In this document: positions 26,722-35,753 of the stretch, one piece after another
Layout: every line of letters starts with the position of its first letter
Position numbering within the stretch: position 1 is the stretch's first letter
From: Syntrophobacteraceae bacterium
GTDB lineage: Bacteria; Desulfobacterota; Syntrophobacteria; Syntrophobacterales; Syntrophobacteraceae
Length of the DNA: 64,000 nt
Reading direction: 5' to 3'
Assembly (NCBI GenBank): GCA_013314815.1
Contig: JABUEY010000004.1
Location: forward strand, 1 to 64,000
Made by a program: the position numbers and the translations under genes
The notes under the pieces: generated by a model
What the model saw: only the letters and a program-made list of their open reading frames with translations
Database searches by the model: none
Told to the model about the DNA's origin: nothing

Positions 26722-27720
26722 TCAGTTATTTCCTTTCGTTGTTTCAGCTGGCAGGTGAACAGTAAAAGTCGTGCCCTTTCCGACTTCGCTGTCGACCGAG
26801 ATGCTTCCTCCCAGTTTCGAAATGATCCCGTGACAGATGGAAAGCCCGAGCCCGGTGCCTTTTCCGGGTGGTTTCGTCGTGAAGAACGGATCGAAAATCT
26901 TGTCCAGATTTTCAGGAGGTATGCCGCACCCGGTATCGCTCACCATGAACTCAACTGCATTCTTTCCCGCCCGCATGGTGGATATCGTGATCACTCCCCT
27001 GTCCTCGATGGCCCAGTTGGCGTTGTTGAGCAGGTTCAGGACGACCTGCCTCAGCAGGGGAGGATCGGTGCGAACCAGCGGCAGATCCGCCTGGTAGTTC
27101 CGCTCGATCAGCACATTCCTCTGTCTGGCCTCCTTTTCGACCAGTTTCGCCATATCCTCGATCAACCGGTTCATATCGACCGCCTGGATGAGCGGCTCCT
27201 TTTTCCGTGCAAAATCAAGAAGCTTGTGAGTGATCTCCCTGCAGCGGTCGACCTGCCTGCCGATCTCGATCAACGAGTCGTTGAACTCGCTCATCCCGCC
27301 GACCGGTGTGTTCGACCCACAGCCCGCTTCTTTCATCAGGTGCTTCATCCACTCGACTTCCTGGCCGATTATGGCGAGGGGATTGTTGATCTCGTGTGCG
27401 ATACCCGACGACAGCTCCCCGATGGCTGCAAGTTTTTGAGACTGGATGAGCTGCAGGTCCAGTTTGCATTTCTGTTCGTTTGCCCTGGCGATCCGGCCGA
27501 TGTAGTAGCCGGCGACCATAAAGGACACGGCTGCAACTGAAAGTGCCAGCAGGGCGTATATCGGCCCCGCGCAGAGGAAGAGCGGTATGGCGAGGGCTGC
27601 GGGAAGGAGGGTGATCAGTACCTGGAAGAGCCTGAGCCTGGACTGGCCGGGTTCTTCAATGGGATACGGAGTGATGTCGATATCAGGGCACCTTCCTGTC
27701 GGACCGGATTCTTTCCTCAT
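26722..27720 (-). CDS. Histidine kinase with two membrane helices and no large sensor domain
   Basis: I start at the ATG 27720 (AGAGGAAG upstream; a GTG at 27738 is possible), giving 332 residues. A short cytoplasmic start is followed by two closely spaced helices (about 31-50 and 54-74), so there is almost no periplasmic sensor. HisKA ([11 protein letters not shown]109) and HATPase ([24 protein letters not shown]) follow. It may sense within the membrane or through a partner. The start overlaps the preceding receiver gene by 38 nt and the end touches the next receiver gene. Confidence 0.92.
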   Translation of the reverse strand: MRKESGPTGRCPDIDITPYPIEEPGQSRLRLFQVLITLLPAALAIPLFLCAGPIYALLALSVAAVSFMVAGYYIGRIARANEQKCKLDLQLIQSQKLAAIGELSSGIAHEINNPLAIIGQEVEWMKHLMKEAGCGSNTPVGGMSEFNDSLIEIGRQVDRCREITHKLLDFARKKEPLIQAVDMNRLIEDMAKLVEKEARQRNVLIERNYQADLPLVRTDPPLLRQVVLNLLNNANWAIEDRGVITISTMRAGKNAVEFMVSDTGCGIPPENLDKIFDPFFTTKPPGKGTGLGLSICHGIISKLGGSISVDSEVGKGTTFTVHLPAETTKGNN

Positions 27721-28093
27721 GCAGAAGCTTCCTCTCACGAGCCTGGTTAAGCTTTTCGATCAGGTCATCGATCCCTGCCGGTTTGATGACATAGTCGAAG
27801 GCACCCGACTGCATCCCCTGCATTCCCGATTCCACCGAAGCATGCCCCGTCAGCATGATCACTTCCGTAAGGGGCGTTCTTCTCTTGATCTCCTTGAGGG
27901 TCTCGATGCCGTCCAGACCCGGCATTCTGACATCCAGGATTACCACGTCGAAGCGCTCCCTGTCCAGGATGTCCAATGCCTTTTCGCCACTGGCGACACC
28001 CACCGCATCCAGTTTTCTTTTCTTGAGCCGTTTGACCAGTGTCTCCAGAAAATCGATCTCGTCGTCGACAATCAGTACTCTAAACTCCGACAT
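27683..28093 (-). CDS. Stand-alone receiver-domain response regulator
   Basis: A 136-residue receiver (VDDE, D54 in VILDVRMPG, MLTGHAS, YVIKP) without an output domain. AGGAG lies just before the ATG. It sits between two kinase genes and overlaps the second, so it could be shared by both. Its tail ([17 protein letters not shown]) is basic. Confidence 0.92.
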   Translation of the reverse strand: MSEFRVLIVDDEIDFLETLVKRLKKRKLDAVGVASGEKALDILDRERFDVVILDVRMPGLDGIETLKEIKRRTPLTEVIMLTGHASVESGMQGMQSGAFDYVIKPAGIDDLIEKLNQARERKLLHEERIRSDRKVP

Positions 28094-28176
28094 TCTCCTA
28101 CCTCATTCCATAAAATCTGAACCTGCGTGATGAAGCCGTCAGGCACACAACACATGAAGTGGATGCGGCGCGCATG

Positions 28177-29850
28177 CTACAGAATCTGCGGTTTGGGCCT
28201 GCTGTTCACCGGCAGATAGATGGTAAAGGTCGTGCCCTTCCCTTCCTCGCTCGCCACCAGGATTCTCCCGCCCAGTTTATCGATGATCGAATAGCTGATG
28301 GACAGGCCGAGGCCGGTGCCCTTGCCGACTTCCTTGGTCGTATAGAAAGGATCGAAAATCTTGCTCAGCATGTCATTGGGAATTCCGGGACCGTTGTCTG
28401 TAATGGCCACGGCCATCTCCCTGTCCTTCGGATTGAACATGGTCTTGATGTGGATCACCCCCGCCTTCCCGATGGCGTCTATGGCATTGTTCAGTATGTT
28501 CAGGAAGACCTGCTGAATTTGAGCGGAATCGCTGACGACATCGGGAGGATCGGGACAGTAGTCCGTTTGAATCTCGATATTCCTGTAATGCGCTTCGTTT
28601 CGAAGGAATTCGATGGTTTCGTCCATGAGCCGGTTGAGGTCCACCTGTTCCTGCACCGGTTCAAGACGCCTTGCAAAACCAAGAAGCCGGTGCGTAACCT
28701 TCCTGGCGCGATCCACATGATAGTCGATCTTCCGAATGGCGTCATCGAATTCCCTGTAGTTTTCGCTCGCCGATATATCCTCCTCGACAAGCAGGTCCCG
28801 CATCCATCCGACCTTTTCCTTTATCACCGCAAGAGGATTGTTCACTTCGTGGGCAATACCCGCGGCAAGCTTGCCCAGGGCAGCCATTTTGCTGGACTGA
28901 ACCAGGCTGGCATCGAGCACGGCCTTTTCACGGTCGGTGGAGATGAGCTGCCGCACCACGGCGCCCGTTACAAGGAACGTTCCCACCACGATAATGAGGA
29001 CTCCACCCAGAACAAGTCCAATGGCCATGAGTCTCGTCTGTAGAAGCGGGCTGAGATTTTCCAGGGGATCCTCCTTGATGATGAGAAGCCAGTCTTTGTT
29101 TCTCAGCCATCCCATGCCGAACAACGCGTAGTCGCCGCTCAACTGCATCTCCCCAACCCTTGTACCCGAAAACCTCGGGAAGTGAGGATAGGTGATCCGA
29201 CTGAGAAGCTCCCCTCCAAAACGCGGCGTTGTTTGCAGGACATTGTCCTTGTTCACCAGGAAGGCATCTCCCTTCTTTCCCACCTGGGCAGCCTTGACCA
29301 TGGCTTCGAAAATCTCCGTGTCAATGGTGGCCCGAAGTATCCAGCTGCGGTCTCCTTCCCTTCGCATGATGGCAATGACAAAATGGGGAAACATCCTGTA
29401 ACCCGTGAAGACATCACTTACATAGATGCCTCTCAGCATGGTTTCGTTGAACCATTCCTCGTTCTTGTAGTTGACGCCCTTCAGTCGGTACGGTCCAACA
29501 TAGGCCACGTGGTCCCCGTCCCGGTCAATGATTCCGATATCCACAAACGACTTGGAACGCATCTGCATCAGCGTGAAAACCCTGGTCAAATATTCCTCGT
29601 CGGTCAGTTGTTCCATGCTGTTGGTAAATACCAGAGTATTCAGCTGAGCAATGCGTTCGTCCAGAAACAGGTCAATGGCACCGCACCTGTTCTCGGTCAG
29701 AGTGGTGAGGCTTTCCATGATCTTGGCTTTGAAGGAGATGCTGAACTGACGATAAATACTGAATCCGACGACAAGAAGCGGAACCAGGGAAAAACAGAGT
29801 GTCGTCGCGACTATCTTCCAGTAGAGTCTGGTGTAGCCTTTCTCTTTCAT
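28177..29850 (-). CDS. Sensor histidine kinase with periplasmic Cache-type domain
   Basis: The 557 residues comprise helix 1 (about 11-30), a double-Cache-like periplasmic sensor (about 35-270), helix 2 (LVLGGVLIIVVGTFLVTGAV), HisKA (GIAHEVNNPL, H334) and HATPase ([24 protein letters not shown]). The sensor carries DIGIIDRDGDHVAYVGPY and GYRMFPHFVIAI, matching the kinase at 15788-17560 closely enough to suggest a duplicated sensor for related ligands. It is the first gene of a four-gene signalling operon. Confidence 0.94.
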   Translation of the reverse strand: MKEKGYTRLYWKIVATTLCFSLVPLLVVGFSIYRQFSISFKAKIMESLTTLTENRCGAIDLFLDERIAQLNTLVFTNSMEQLTDEEYLTRVFTLMQMRSKSFVDIGIIDRDGDHVAYVGPYRLKGVNYKNEEWFNETMLRGIYVSDVFTGYRMFPHFVIAIMRREGDRSWILRATIDTEIFEAMVKAAQVGKKGDAFLVNKDNVLQTTPRFGGELLSRITYPHFPRFSGTRVGEMQLSGDYALFGMGWLRNKDWLLIIKEDPLENLSPLLQTRLMAIGLVLGGVLIIVVGTFLVTGAVVRQLISTDREKAVLDASLVQSSKMAALGKLAAGIAHEVNNPLAVIKEKVGWMRDLLVEEDISASENYREFDDAIRKIDYHVDRARKVTHRLLGFARRLEPVQEQVDLNRLMDETIEFLRNEAHYRNIEIQTDYCPDPPDVVSDSAQIQQVFLNILNNAIDAIGKAGVIHIKTMFNPKDREMAVAITDNGPGIPNDMLSKIFDPFYTTKEVGKGTGLGLSISYSIIDKLGGRILVASEEGKGTTFTIYLPVNSRPKPQIL

Positions 29851-29948
29851 TCCATTGACCTTGAAATCGACCGGTTTTTCATCGAGAAATGTACATACAC
29901 CAATAGCACAAAAAATTATTTTAACACCTCATCAGCACCTTTTCATCT

Positions 29949-30944
29949 TCAATCTGTACAGGTAACGGCACCCCATGCGGCTTCTTCCGCAGACATCTGT
30001 ACAAAGCCGTTTTCTATCCCGAACTCAACCATGCACCGGAACGCAGCCTCGTATTCTTCATTCGACACCTTCCGATCCAACGGCGGCTTGTCCATCGCCC
30101 TGTTTGCAGGGAAATACTGTCTCATGAGGCTCACCCACACCTCGCTTCCCAGTGTCTTTCTCAGGAAGCGCAGGCTCTCCGCTGTCCCGGCAAGTCCGGC
30201 AGGCAGGACCAGGTGCCGTACAAGCATTCCCCGACGGGCAAGACCGTCAGGGCCTGCCTGCAGCGGCCCGACCTGCCTCCACATCTCCACAAGCGCGGCC
30301 CGGTTGACCTCCACGTAGTCCGGTCGATGAGAACAGAATCGGGCCGCGGAGGAGTCCGAGTATTTTATGTCCGGCAGATAGATATCCACTATTCCATCGA
30401 GCAGCCGAAGGGTTTCCAGCGTCTCGTAGCCGCTGGTGTTGTAAACGAGGGGGATCTTCAGGCCCTGCGGAACGGCCAGCACCAGGGACCGTAACACGCC
30501 GGCCATCTGGTGAGTGGAAGTCACCAGGTTGATATTGTGCGCTCCCCTGCGCTGCAGGTCGAGCATCGCTTCAGCCAGTTCAGCCGCACCCACGGACCGC
30601 CCGACCCCCATCTGGCTGATGGGATAATTCTGACAGAAGACACAGCTCATGGTACAGCCGGAAAAGAAGATGGTCCCCGACCCGCAGTCGCCAGAAACGG
30701 GAGGTTCCTCCCACGGATGCAGGGCAACCGCGGCAATCTCGATCTCTGAACCCGTGCGGCACCTGCCGAACCGCCCCGTGTTGCGGTTCACTCCACAACG
30801 ACAGGGACACAGCCCGCACTCATCGAGAGAGTCCTCCAGGATGCGTGCCCTCACCTCGAGCGCTCCCGATTCGTACAGCGCGACATACCCCGGAACATGC
30901 CCCCCTACCAATCCTTCTTTACCAGCCACCTGCTTCCATCCCAT
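29949..30944 (-). CDS. Radical SAM protein of the PflA-like (COG1313) group
   Basis: The 331 residues include the radical SAM cluster motif in SGCTMSCVFCQN (CxxxCxxC) and an extra upstream Cys cluster (CGLCPCRCGVNR) that may bind a second iron-sulfur centre. Proteins of this group are annotated as pyruvate formate-lyase activase-like, but their substrates are mostly unknown. No glycyl radical enzyme is encoded nearby. Its start overlaps the end of the MoeA-PBP gene by 40 nt, so the two are co-translated and possibly linked in molybdenum or tungsten enzyme maturation; that link is inference. Confidence 0.88.
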   Translation of the reverse strand: MGWKQVAGKEGLVGGHVPGYVALYESGALEVRARILEDSLDECGLCPCRCGVNRNTGRFGRCRTGSEIEIAAVALHPWEEPPVSGDCGSGTIFFSGCTMSCVFCQNYPISQMGVGRSVGAAELAEAMLDLQRRGAHNINLVTSTHQMAGVLRSLVLAVPQGLKIPLVYNTSGYETLETLRLLDGIVDIYLPDIKYSDSSAARFCSHRPDYVEVNRAALVEMWRQVGPLQAGPDGLARRGMLVRHLVLPAGLAGTAESLRFLRKTLGSEVWVSLMRQYFPANRAMDKPPLDRKVSNEEYEAAFRCMVEFGIENGFVQMSAEEAAWGAVTCTD

Positions 30945-32866
30945 TGCCCCACCACAGCTCCCGACTCTTCCGGGTCATATCCTCCGAGCTCTCTCAATGT
31001 CTTCCTGAAAGACTCGGATGCCACGATTTCGAGTACCATCCGGATCTTGTGGTCATTCCAGCTTGTTTCGGGAATCGCCAGGTCGTAGAACTCCTCCGCC
31101 ACCGGAACGAAATCGAGTCCCAGGGCCCTGGCCGACGCATAGATGGCCATCCCCGCATCCGCTCTACCACTCAACACATTCACCGCCACGGCCATGTGAG
31201 TGAACTCCTCCTGCTCATAGCCGCGGATTTTCTCCCTGGACAGGCCCAGCTGCCCGAGGCGGTAATCCAGGAGAATGCGGGTTCCCGAACCCGCCTGCCT
31301 GTTGATGTAGACCACATCGGGACGCAGCAGGTCAGGCACTCCCATGATATTCTTCGGGTTGCCCGGCAAGACCAGGAGTCCCTGGCTTCGCCTGGCCAGC
31401 CTCACCAGGCGGACGGGGACCCCTTTCAGATGCCTTTCCACGTAGGAGAAGTTGTACTCCCCCGTTTCGGTATCCAGCAGGTGAGTACCCGCAAGGTGCG
31501 CCTGGCCCTTCCTTACAGCCATCAGTCCACCGAGGCTGCCCACGTTGCTCGATGACAGGTGAACTCGGTGGTCGAGCAGTTTCAGTTCATTGGCAATGAC
31601 ATCGATACTGTTGTCATGGCTCCCGATCATGATCAACGTATGTTCAACGTCTTCAGGCGGCCTCAACAGCTGCACCGGAACCTCCGCTCCCGAATCGAGC
31701 CCCTCGAGCTCCTGAGGGATTCGAACGATGCCGTCCGCCCGGGTGAGTGACGTAATCACTCCCGCGCCTCTCTGAATAGGCATGGCAACCAGGCGGCCCT
31801 GGACTCGACCGAGCACCACGCGCACAAATTCCTCAAGACCCAGCCTGGAGGCCGTTTTCCGACCCAGCACCGCGTTCACTTGCGGAACGGCCGGACAGGG
31901 AAGCCCCTGCAGTGAAAAAAGAAGTGGACGCACAAAGTGTTCAAAGGCAAGAATCGCGGAAACCGGATAACCGGGGATCCCCACAACCGGTTTTCCAAGG
32001 ACGAAGCCGAGAATTGTCGGTTTGCCGGGCATCATGGCGACCCCGTGCACCAGGACTTCCCCCAGTTCCGCGATCACCGCCGCCGTGTAGTCCTCGGATC
32101 CCGCCGACGAACCCGCATTGATGAGAACGATGTCCGCCGAGGAGGAGCAGCCATCCAGGACGGCCTGCTTTATGCTGTCGTAATCGTCGGGGACCGCTTC
32201 CTGCACCATCGCTTCTGCGCCGTATTCGTCCGAAAGCGCCGACAGCACCAGCCCGTTGAATTCGATGATTTGGCCCGGAGCCGCTTCGGCAGCGTTGTGA
32301 GCCGCGATCAGTTCCGTGCCCGTCGGCTGTATCCAGACGACAGGCCTCGCATAAACGGGCAGGCTGACAATACCCGCCGCGAGCAGGGCGCCGAGATCGG
32401 CGGGACGCAACCTGTGATTTTGAGGCAGAAGCAGTTCCCCTGCAACAATGTCCTCCCCGACCTTACGTACATGCTGCCATGGAAAAGCCGCTGCCCGGAT
32501 TTCGATCTCCTCCCCGGAAACGTTTTCGACCTGCTCGATCATGATTACAGAATCCGTGCCCGGGGGCAGCGGGTCGCCCGTATCCACGGCAAAAGCGGAG
32601 GTTCCTTTCACCAGGCGAACCGGCCGAGTCTCCCCCGCTCCGAAAGTGTCCTGGGCCAGGACGGCGAATCCGTCCATTGCGGCGCCATGATAATGGGGCA
32701 CGGACCTCAGAGCGACGACGGGCTGCGCCGTCACGCGGTGGAGCGCCTCGTGAGTGGCGGCCGTTCCAACGGAAGTGCGATATGAAGATGTCTTTTGAGC
32801 CCACAGTTGGGTGGCTGCGTCGAGTGTATGCAGTTTCAGATAGATGTTCCGTTTCGGCCTTTGCAT
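30905..32866 (-). CDS. MoeA molybdopterin molybdotransferase fused to a PBP-like domain
   Basis: I take the ATG at 32866 behind AAGGGGGAAAG, giving 653 residues. Residues about 10-410 are MoeA: HYHGAAMDGFAV, PTGTELI, the SSAGSEDYT loop and GIPGYPVSAI. MoeA inserts molybdate (or tungstate) into adenylated molybdopterin. Residues about 425-650 form a second domain like a periplasmic-type binding protein (SSNVGSLGGLMAVRKGQAH, NRQAGSGTR, GRADAGMAI), a known fusion partner thought to bind the oxyanion or act as a sensor. There is no signal peptide, so it acts in the cytoplasm. QrcB and other molybdopterin-family proteins lie downstream on the other strand. Confidence 0.93.
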   Translation of the reverse strand: MQRPKRNIYLKLHTLDAATQLWAQKTSSYRTSVGTAATHEALHRVTAQPVVALRSVPHYHGAAMDGFAVLAQDTFGAGETRPVRLVKGTSAFAVDTGDPLPPGTDSVIMIEQVENVSGEEIEIRAAAFPWQHVRKVGEDIVAGELLLPQNHRLRPADLGALLAAGIVSLPVYARPVVWIQPTGTELIAAHNAAEAAPGQIIEFNGLVLSALSDEYGAEAMVQEAVPDDYDSIKQAVLDGCSSSADIVLINAGSSAGSEDYTAAVIAELGEVLVHGVAMMPGKPTILGFVLGKPVVGIPGYPVSAILAFEHFVRPLLFSLQGLPCPAVPQVNAVLGRKTASRLGLEEFVRVVLGRVQGRLVAMPIQRGAGVITSLTRADGIVRIPQELEGLDSGAEVPVQLLRPPEDVEHTLIMIGSHDNSIDVIANELKLLDHRVHLSSSNVGSLGGLMAVRKGQAHLAGTHLLDTETGEYNFSYVERHLKGVPVRLVRLARRSQGLLVLPGNPKNIMGVPDLLRPDVVYINRQAGSGTRILLDYRLGQLGLSREKIRGYEQEEFTHMAVAVNVLSGRADAGMAIYASARALGLDFVPVAEEFYDLAIPETSWNDHKIRMVLEIVASESFRKTLRELGGYDPEESGAVVGQWDGSRWLVKKDW

Positions 32867-32943
32867 TTCACTTTCCCCCTTGAGTGTGCGGCGCAAGGAT
32901 CCGGGAACGACCGGGATTTCCCATGAAGGGCGGAAACCACCCG

Positions 32944-33759
32944 TCAGGAATGTTTCTGGAATCCGAACGTTCCGAAGAAATCGTTTCGAAATCGCCTGGT
33001 CACAGCCAGGTTGACGTCGATGACCGACACATGCTCCAATTCATCGAGTTCGGTCGTGACCCAGCTTTCCAGGGTGTCCAGGCTTTTGAGCCACCTGCGG
33101 AAATCCTCCTTGTCCAGGAGTTTCGGAGGCTGAATCACAAAACTGTGCCCTCCATACTGGTGAACTCTTCTGCCCTCGATCAGGGCGTTGTAATCAGCGG
33201 TATTCACTCCCACGACGGGAATGAAATGATCAAAGGCCCTGACCAGGGCTCCCGTTTTCCAGTGGCCTCTGAGCAAAGGGAATATGCTGATGTTGATGAC
33301 GCAATCCACACCCTGGCTGCTCAATTGCCGCCCTGCCTCGGGCTGACCCCAGAAATCCACGCAAACCGGCATTCCCACCTTGCCAAAGTCCGTAACAAAG
33401 GCGCGAAAGACGCCGTCACCAGGGGAGATGCCCAGGTGATTCCTTTCCATGGCCCCGATATTTCTCTTGCGCTGCCTGCCGAGTATCTGGCCGGAGCGGT
33501 TGAACAATGTGGCCGTGTTGTACAGCCTCTCCCCTTCGGCCTCCACCAGTCCCGCAATGATATGCGTCCCGTGATGCCGGGCCGCATTGGCCAGTTCCTT
33601 CTCCCCCTGGTAAGGAAAATATTCCGGAAAGCAGATGAGGTCGAGCTTCTCGCCGCGGCATTTCTCCATCAACTGCAGCGCATGGCCCAGGTTCCTGGGA
33701 TCATCGAAGGAGGGGTAAGGTTTGGGCTGTATGAGTGCAACTCTTATAATGTCTTTCAT
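32944..33759 (-). CDS. Carbon-nitrogen hydrolase (nitrilase superfamily)
   Basis: I start at the ATG 33759 behind GGAGAAGAG; the frame to 33987 is open by chance. The 271 residues carry the triad: Glu46 in CFPEYF, Lys98 in GRQRKRN and Cys133 in MPVCVDFWG. The enzyme would cleave a nitrile, amide or carbamoyl bond in the cytoplasm. The residues around the Cys (VCVDFWGQPEAGRQL) place it with amidase-like members, but the substrate is open. It lies about 80 nt upstream of the MoeA-PBP gene on the same strand. Confidence 0.88.
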   Translation of the reverse strand: MKDIIRVALIQPKPYPSFDDPRNLGHALQLMEKCRGEKLDLICFPEYFPYQGEKELANAARHHGTHIIAGLVEAEGERLYNTATLFNRSGQILGRQRKRNIGAMERNHLGISPGDGVFRAFVTDFGKVGMPVCVDFWGQPEAGRQLSSQGVDCVINISIFPLLRGHWKTGALVRAFDHFIPVVGVNTADYNALIEGRRVHQYGGHSFVIQPPKLLDKEDFRRWLKSLDTLESWVTTELDELEHVSVIDVNLAVTRRFRNDFFGTFGFQKHS

Positions 33760-33883
33760 CTCTTCTCCCTGGAAACACCATCCCGGACACGCTGTCCGGT
33801 CCAATCTCTCCAATCCCGTGTTCCTGGAAATCTCTGAAGATTCCTTCCCTGCCGAAACGGCAGGGCGACCACCGCGCCGGTAC

Positions 33884-34654
33884 CTACCCTCTCCATTCCA
33901 GAGTCGCCATGTACGGGAAATGGTCCGACGGGTATAATCCCTCCACATGGTCCCGGATGACGACCGCATCCCGAACCACAAAATCACGGCTCACAAGGAT
34001 CCAGTCCATGCGGCACACCTGGGGGATCCCCTGGAATTTATGATAAGTCATACTGTCCGTATTCTCGTCCCCGCCAAGCGCATTCCAGGTGTCTTCCAGG
34101 CGGGTATCCGAGGATGTCAGGATCCGGTGCACAGGGGAACCCGGGCTGTCGTTAAAGTCCCCCATCACGATGCACGGACCACCTCGGTCAAGAACCCAGT
34201 CCGCGATCCTGGCCGCCTGTTCCATCCGCGCTTCAGCCCCCATATGGTCAAGATGAGTCACCACAACCCGCAATTCCCTCTTCGACGGGAGATGCAGAAA
34301 CAGACCGCAGCTCATCATTCGAGGAAAAGCGCTGTCCCAGGACTTGCTTCGATGAACATTTGGAGTCCTGGACAGCCAGATGTCCCCACCCTGTGAAACG
34401 TCGAATTGATCCTCGCGGAAAAACAGCGTCGGGTACTGACATGTATCGTCCCACACCCGAACGGGAGCGTGCATGCGATAACCGGGGAGGTTTCGAGCGA
34501 GATAATCCAGCTGGTTCCTCGTACCTTCCTGGGTGCCCAGAATCGATGGATCATACCGCAGAACCGTTTCGACAACAAGATTACGTCTGAAGTCCCATGA
34601 GTTTTGCCCGTCCGAATCGTTTTCGAACCGCAGATTGAAAGTCATGGCGCGCAT
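33884..34654 (-). CDS. Endonuclease/exonuclease/phosphatase-family protein
   Basis: The ATG at 34654 follows AAAGGAGAG; the longer frame to 34828 has no site. The 256 residues show the full metal-dependent hydrolase set: TFNLRFEN, Glu in LGTQEGTRNQL, His in VTHLDHMG, Asp-Asn in MGDFNDSPGS and the terminal SDHFPY. The family includes phosphodiesterases acting on DNA, sphingomyelin or inositol phosphates. No signal peptide, so it is cytoplasmic; the substrate is unknown. It is the first gene of the minus-strand group ending with the radical SAM gene. Confidence 0.9.
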   Translation of the reverse strand: MRAMTFNLRFENDSDGQNSWDFRRNLVVETVLRYDPSILGTQEGTRNQLDYLARNLPGYRMHAPVRVWDDTCQYPTLFFREDQFDVSQGGDIWLSRTPNVHRSKSWDSAFPRMMSCGLFLHLPSKRELRVVVTHLDHMGAEARMEQAARIADWVLDRGGPCIVMGDFNDSPGSPVHRILTSSDTRLEDTWNALGGDENTDSMTYHKFQGIPQVCRMDWILVSRDFVVRDAVVIRDHVEGLYPSDHFPYMATLEWRG

Positions 34655-35121
34655 GGTGCGCTCTCCTTTCCGCATCCCTATCCACAGAAAGCCCCGAGAA
34701 TCCCGGGCATTCCGCCCGCATGGGCGGCGGCACTCATACGGAAACGACATGTCCTTGGAAACTGATTCATTATACGCCATGCGCAAGGATATCGAGCAAT
34801 CAATACAACAACTCTTTCGCCCTGTCATTTCAGAAAGTTATCACAAGAACCAGCACATTGCACATGGATTCACACTCGTTTGCACAGGATTGTGCATTCA
34901 CTGAAGAATAATCGCAAATTCGGTATGTTGCTTTTTTTCTTGACAACAGAATCGAGAAGCGATTAAGTATTTCAACCTTTGTGAAAAATTATTTTTAGCC
35001 GGCCTTCCACCGCGTTGCTTCCAATTTTCAACATAACCATCGGCTCAGTTCAAGGCGGTTTTGTTTATTCACATTTAATTGGCGGGAAACACTGAAATCC
35101 AGGAACAACCGAGGCTGTCCT
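34655..35121. promoter_or_regulatory. Divergent intergenic region before the qrc operon
   Basis: No gene is supported. Near the right end is a sigma-70-like pair: TTGACA at 34940-34945, 17 bases, and TTAAGT at 34963-34968 (a poor -10). Upstream are two direct copies of a 12-13-base word, TTGCACATGGATT (34858) and TTGCACAGGATT (34880), 22 bp apart, which could be a regulator site. A T-run (34932-34938) and AT-rich DNA lie between. Confidence 0.4.
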
Positions 35122-35676
35122 ATGAAAGAAGAGAAAAAAAGCGCATCCGGAAAAGGGGTGGGAGGGATCTTCTTCTTTGGAGGGTTCATACTTGCCCTTA
35201 TTTTTGGTTGGATCGTCTTCCCCAACCTTCTCTTTTCAGAGAAAGCTCAGCCCTTAAATTTCAGCCATGTGGCGCACCAGGATTCCACCTGCGACCAATG
35301 CCATTCTTTCAATCCCGACGGGACATACTCAGGGATTCCCAGGCTCGACAACTGTGTGGAATGTCATGAAAGCCCCATGACCTCCGAGGAATCCGAGAGA
35401 ATTCTGGTGGAGGAATACATTCAGAAGCAGCAGGAGATCCCCTGGAAGGTGTATGCGTGGCAACCCGACAATGTCTTTTTCTCTCATGCTCCCCATCAGG
35501 CAAAAAACATCGAGTGCACTCAATGTCACCGCGATGTTTCCAAGGAGGCAAAGCTTCCGCCTTACAGTGAAAACCGTCTTACGGGTTACAGCAAGTCTAC
35601 CATGAAGATGATCGACTGCGAGAAATGCCACGCCCAGATGGGGGCCAACAACAACTGCCAGGTGTGCCATAAGTGA
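35122..35676 (+). CDS. qrcA: Menaquinone reductase multiheme cytochrome c subunit QrcA
   Basis: The 184 residues have an uncleaved N-terminal membrane anchor (FFFGGFILALIFGWIVFP, about 17-34) and a periplasmic part with five CXXCH heme c sites: CDQCH, CVECH, CTQCH, CEKCH and CQVCH. The ten Cys present are all used. QrcA takes electrons from type I cytochrome c3 and passes them to QrcC. The family is described as hexaheme in Desulfovibrio, from memory, so one site may be missing here. GAGG stands 7 nt before the ATG. It is the first gene of a clear qrcABCD operon. Confidence 0.9.
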   Translation: MKEEKKSASGKGVGGIFFFGGFILALIFGWIVFPNLLFSEKAQPLNFSHVAHQDSTCDQCHSFNPDGTYSGIPRLDNCVECHESPMTSEESERILVEEYIQKQQEIPWKVYAWQPDNVFFSHAPHQAKNIECTQCHRDVSKEAKLPPYSENRLTGYSKSTMKMIDCEKCHAQMGANNNCQVCHK

Positions 35677-35753
35677 GTCGGGGCAGGTCTCGAGGGAGCG
35701 GTCCGTCTTACTTGATGCGATAAATGAACGGCATTCATGAGAGGGTGAATGTA

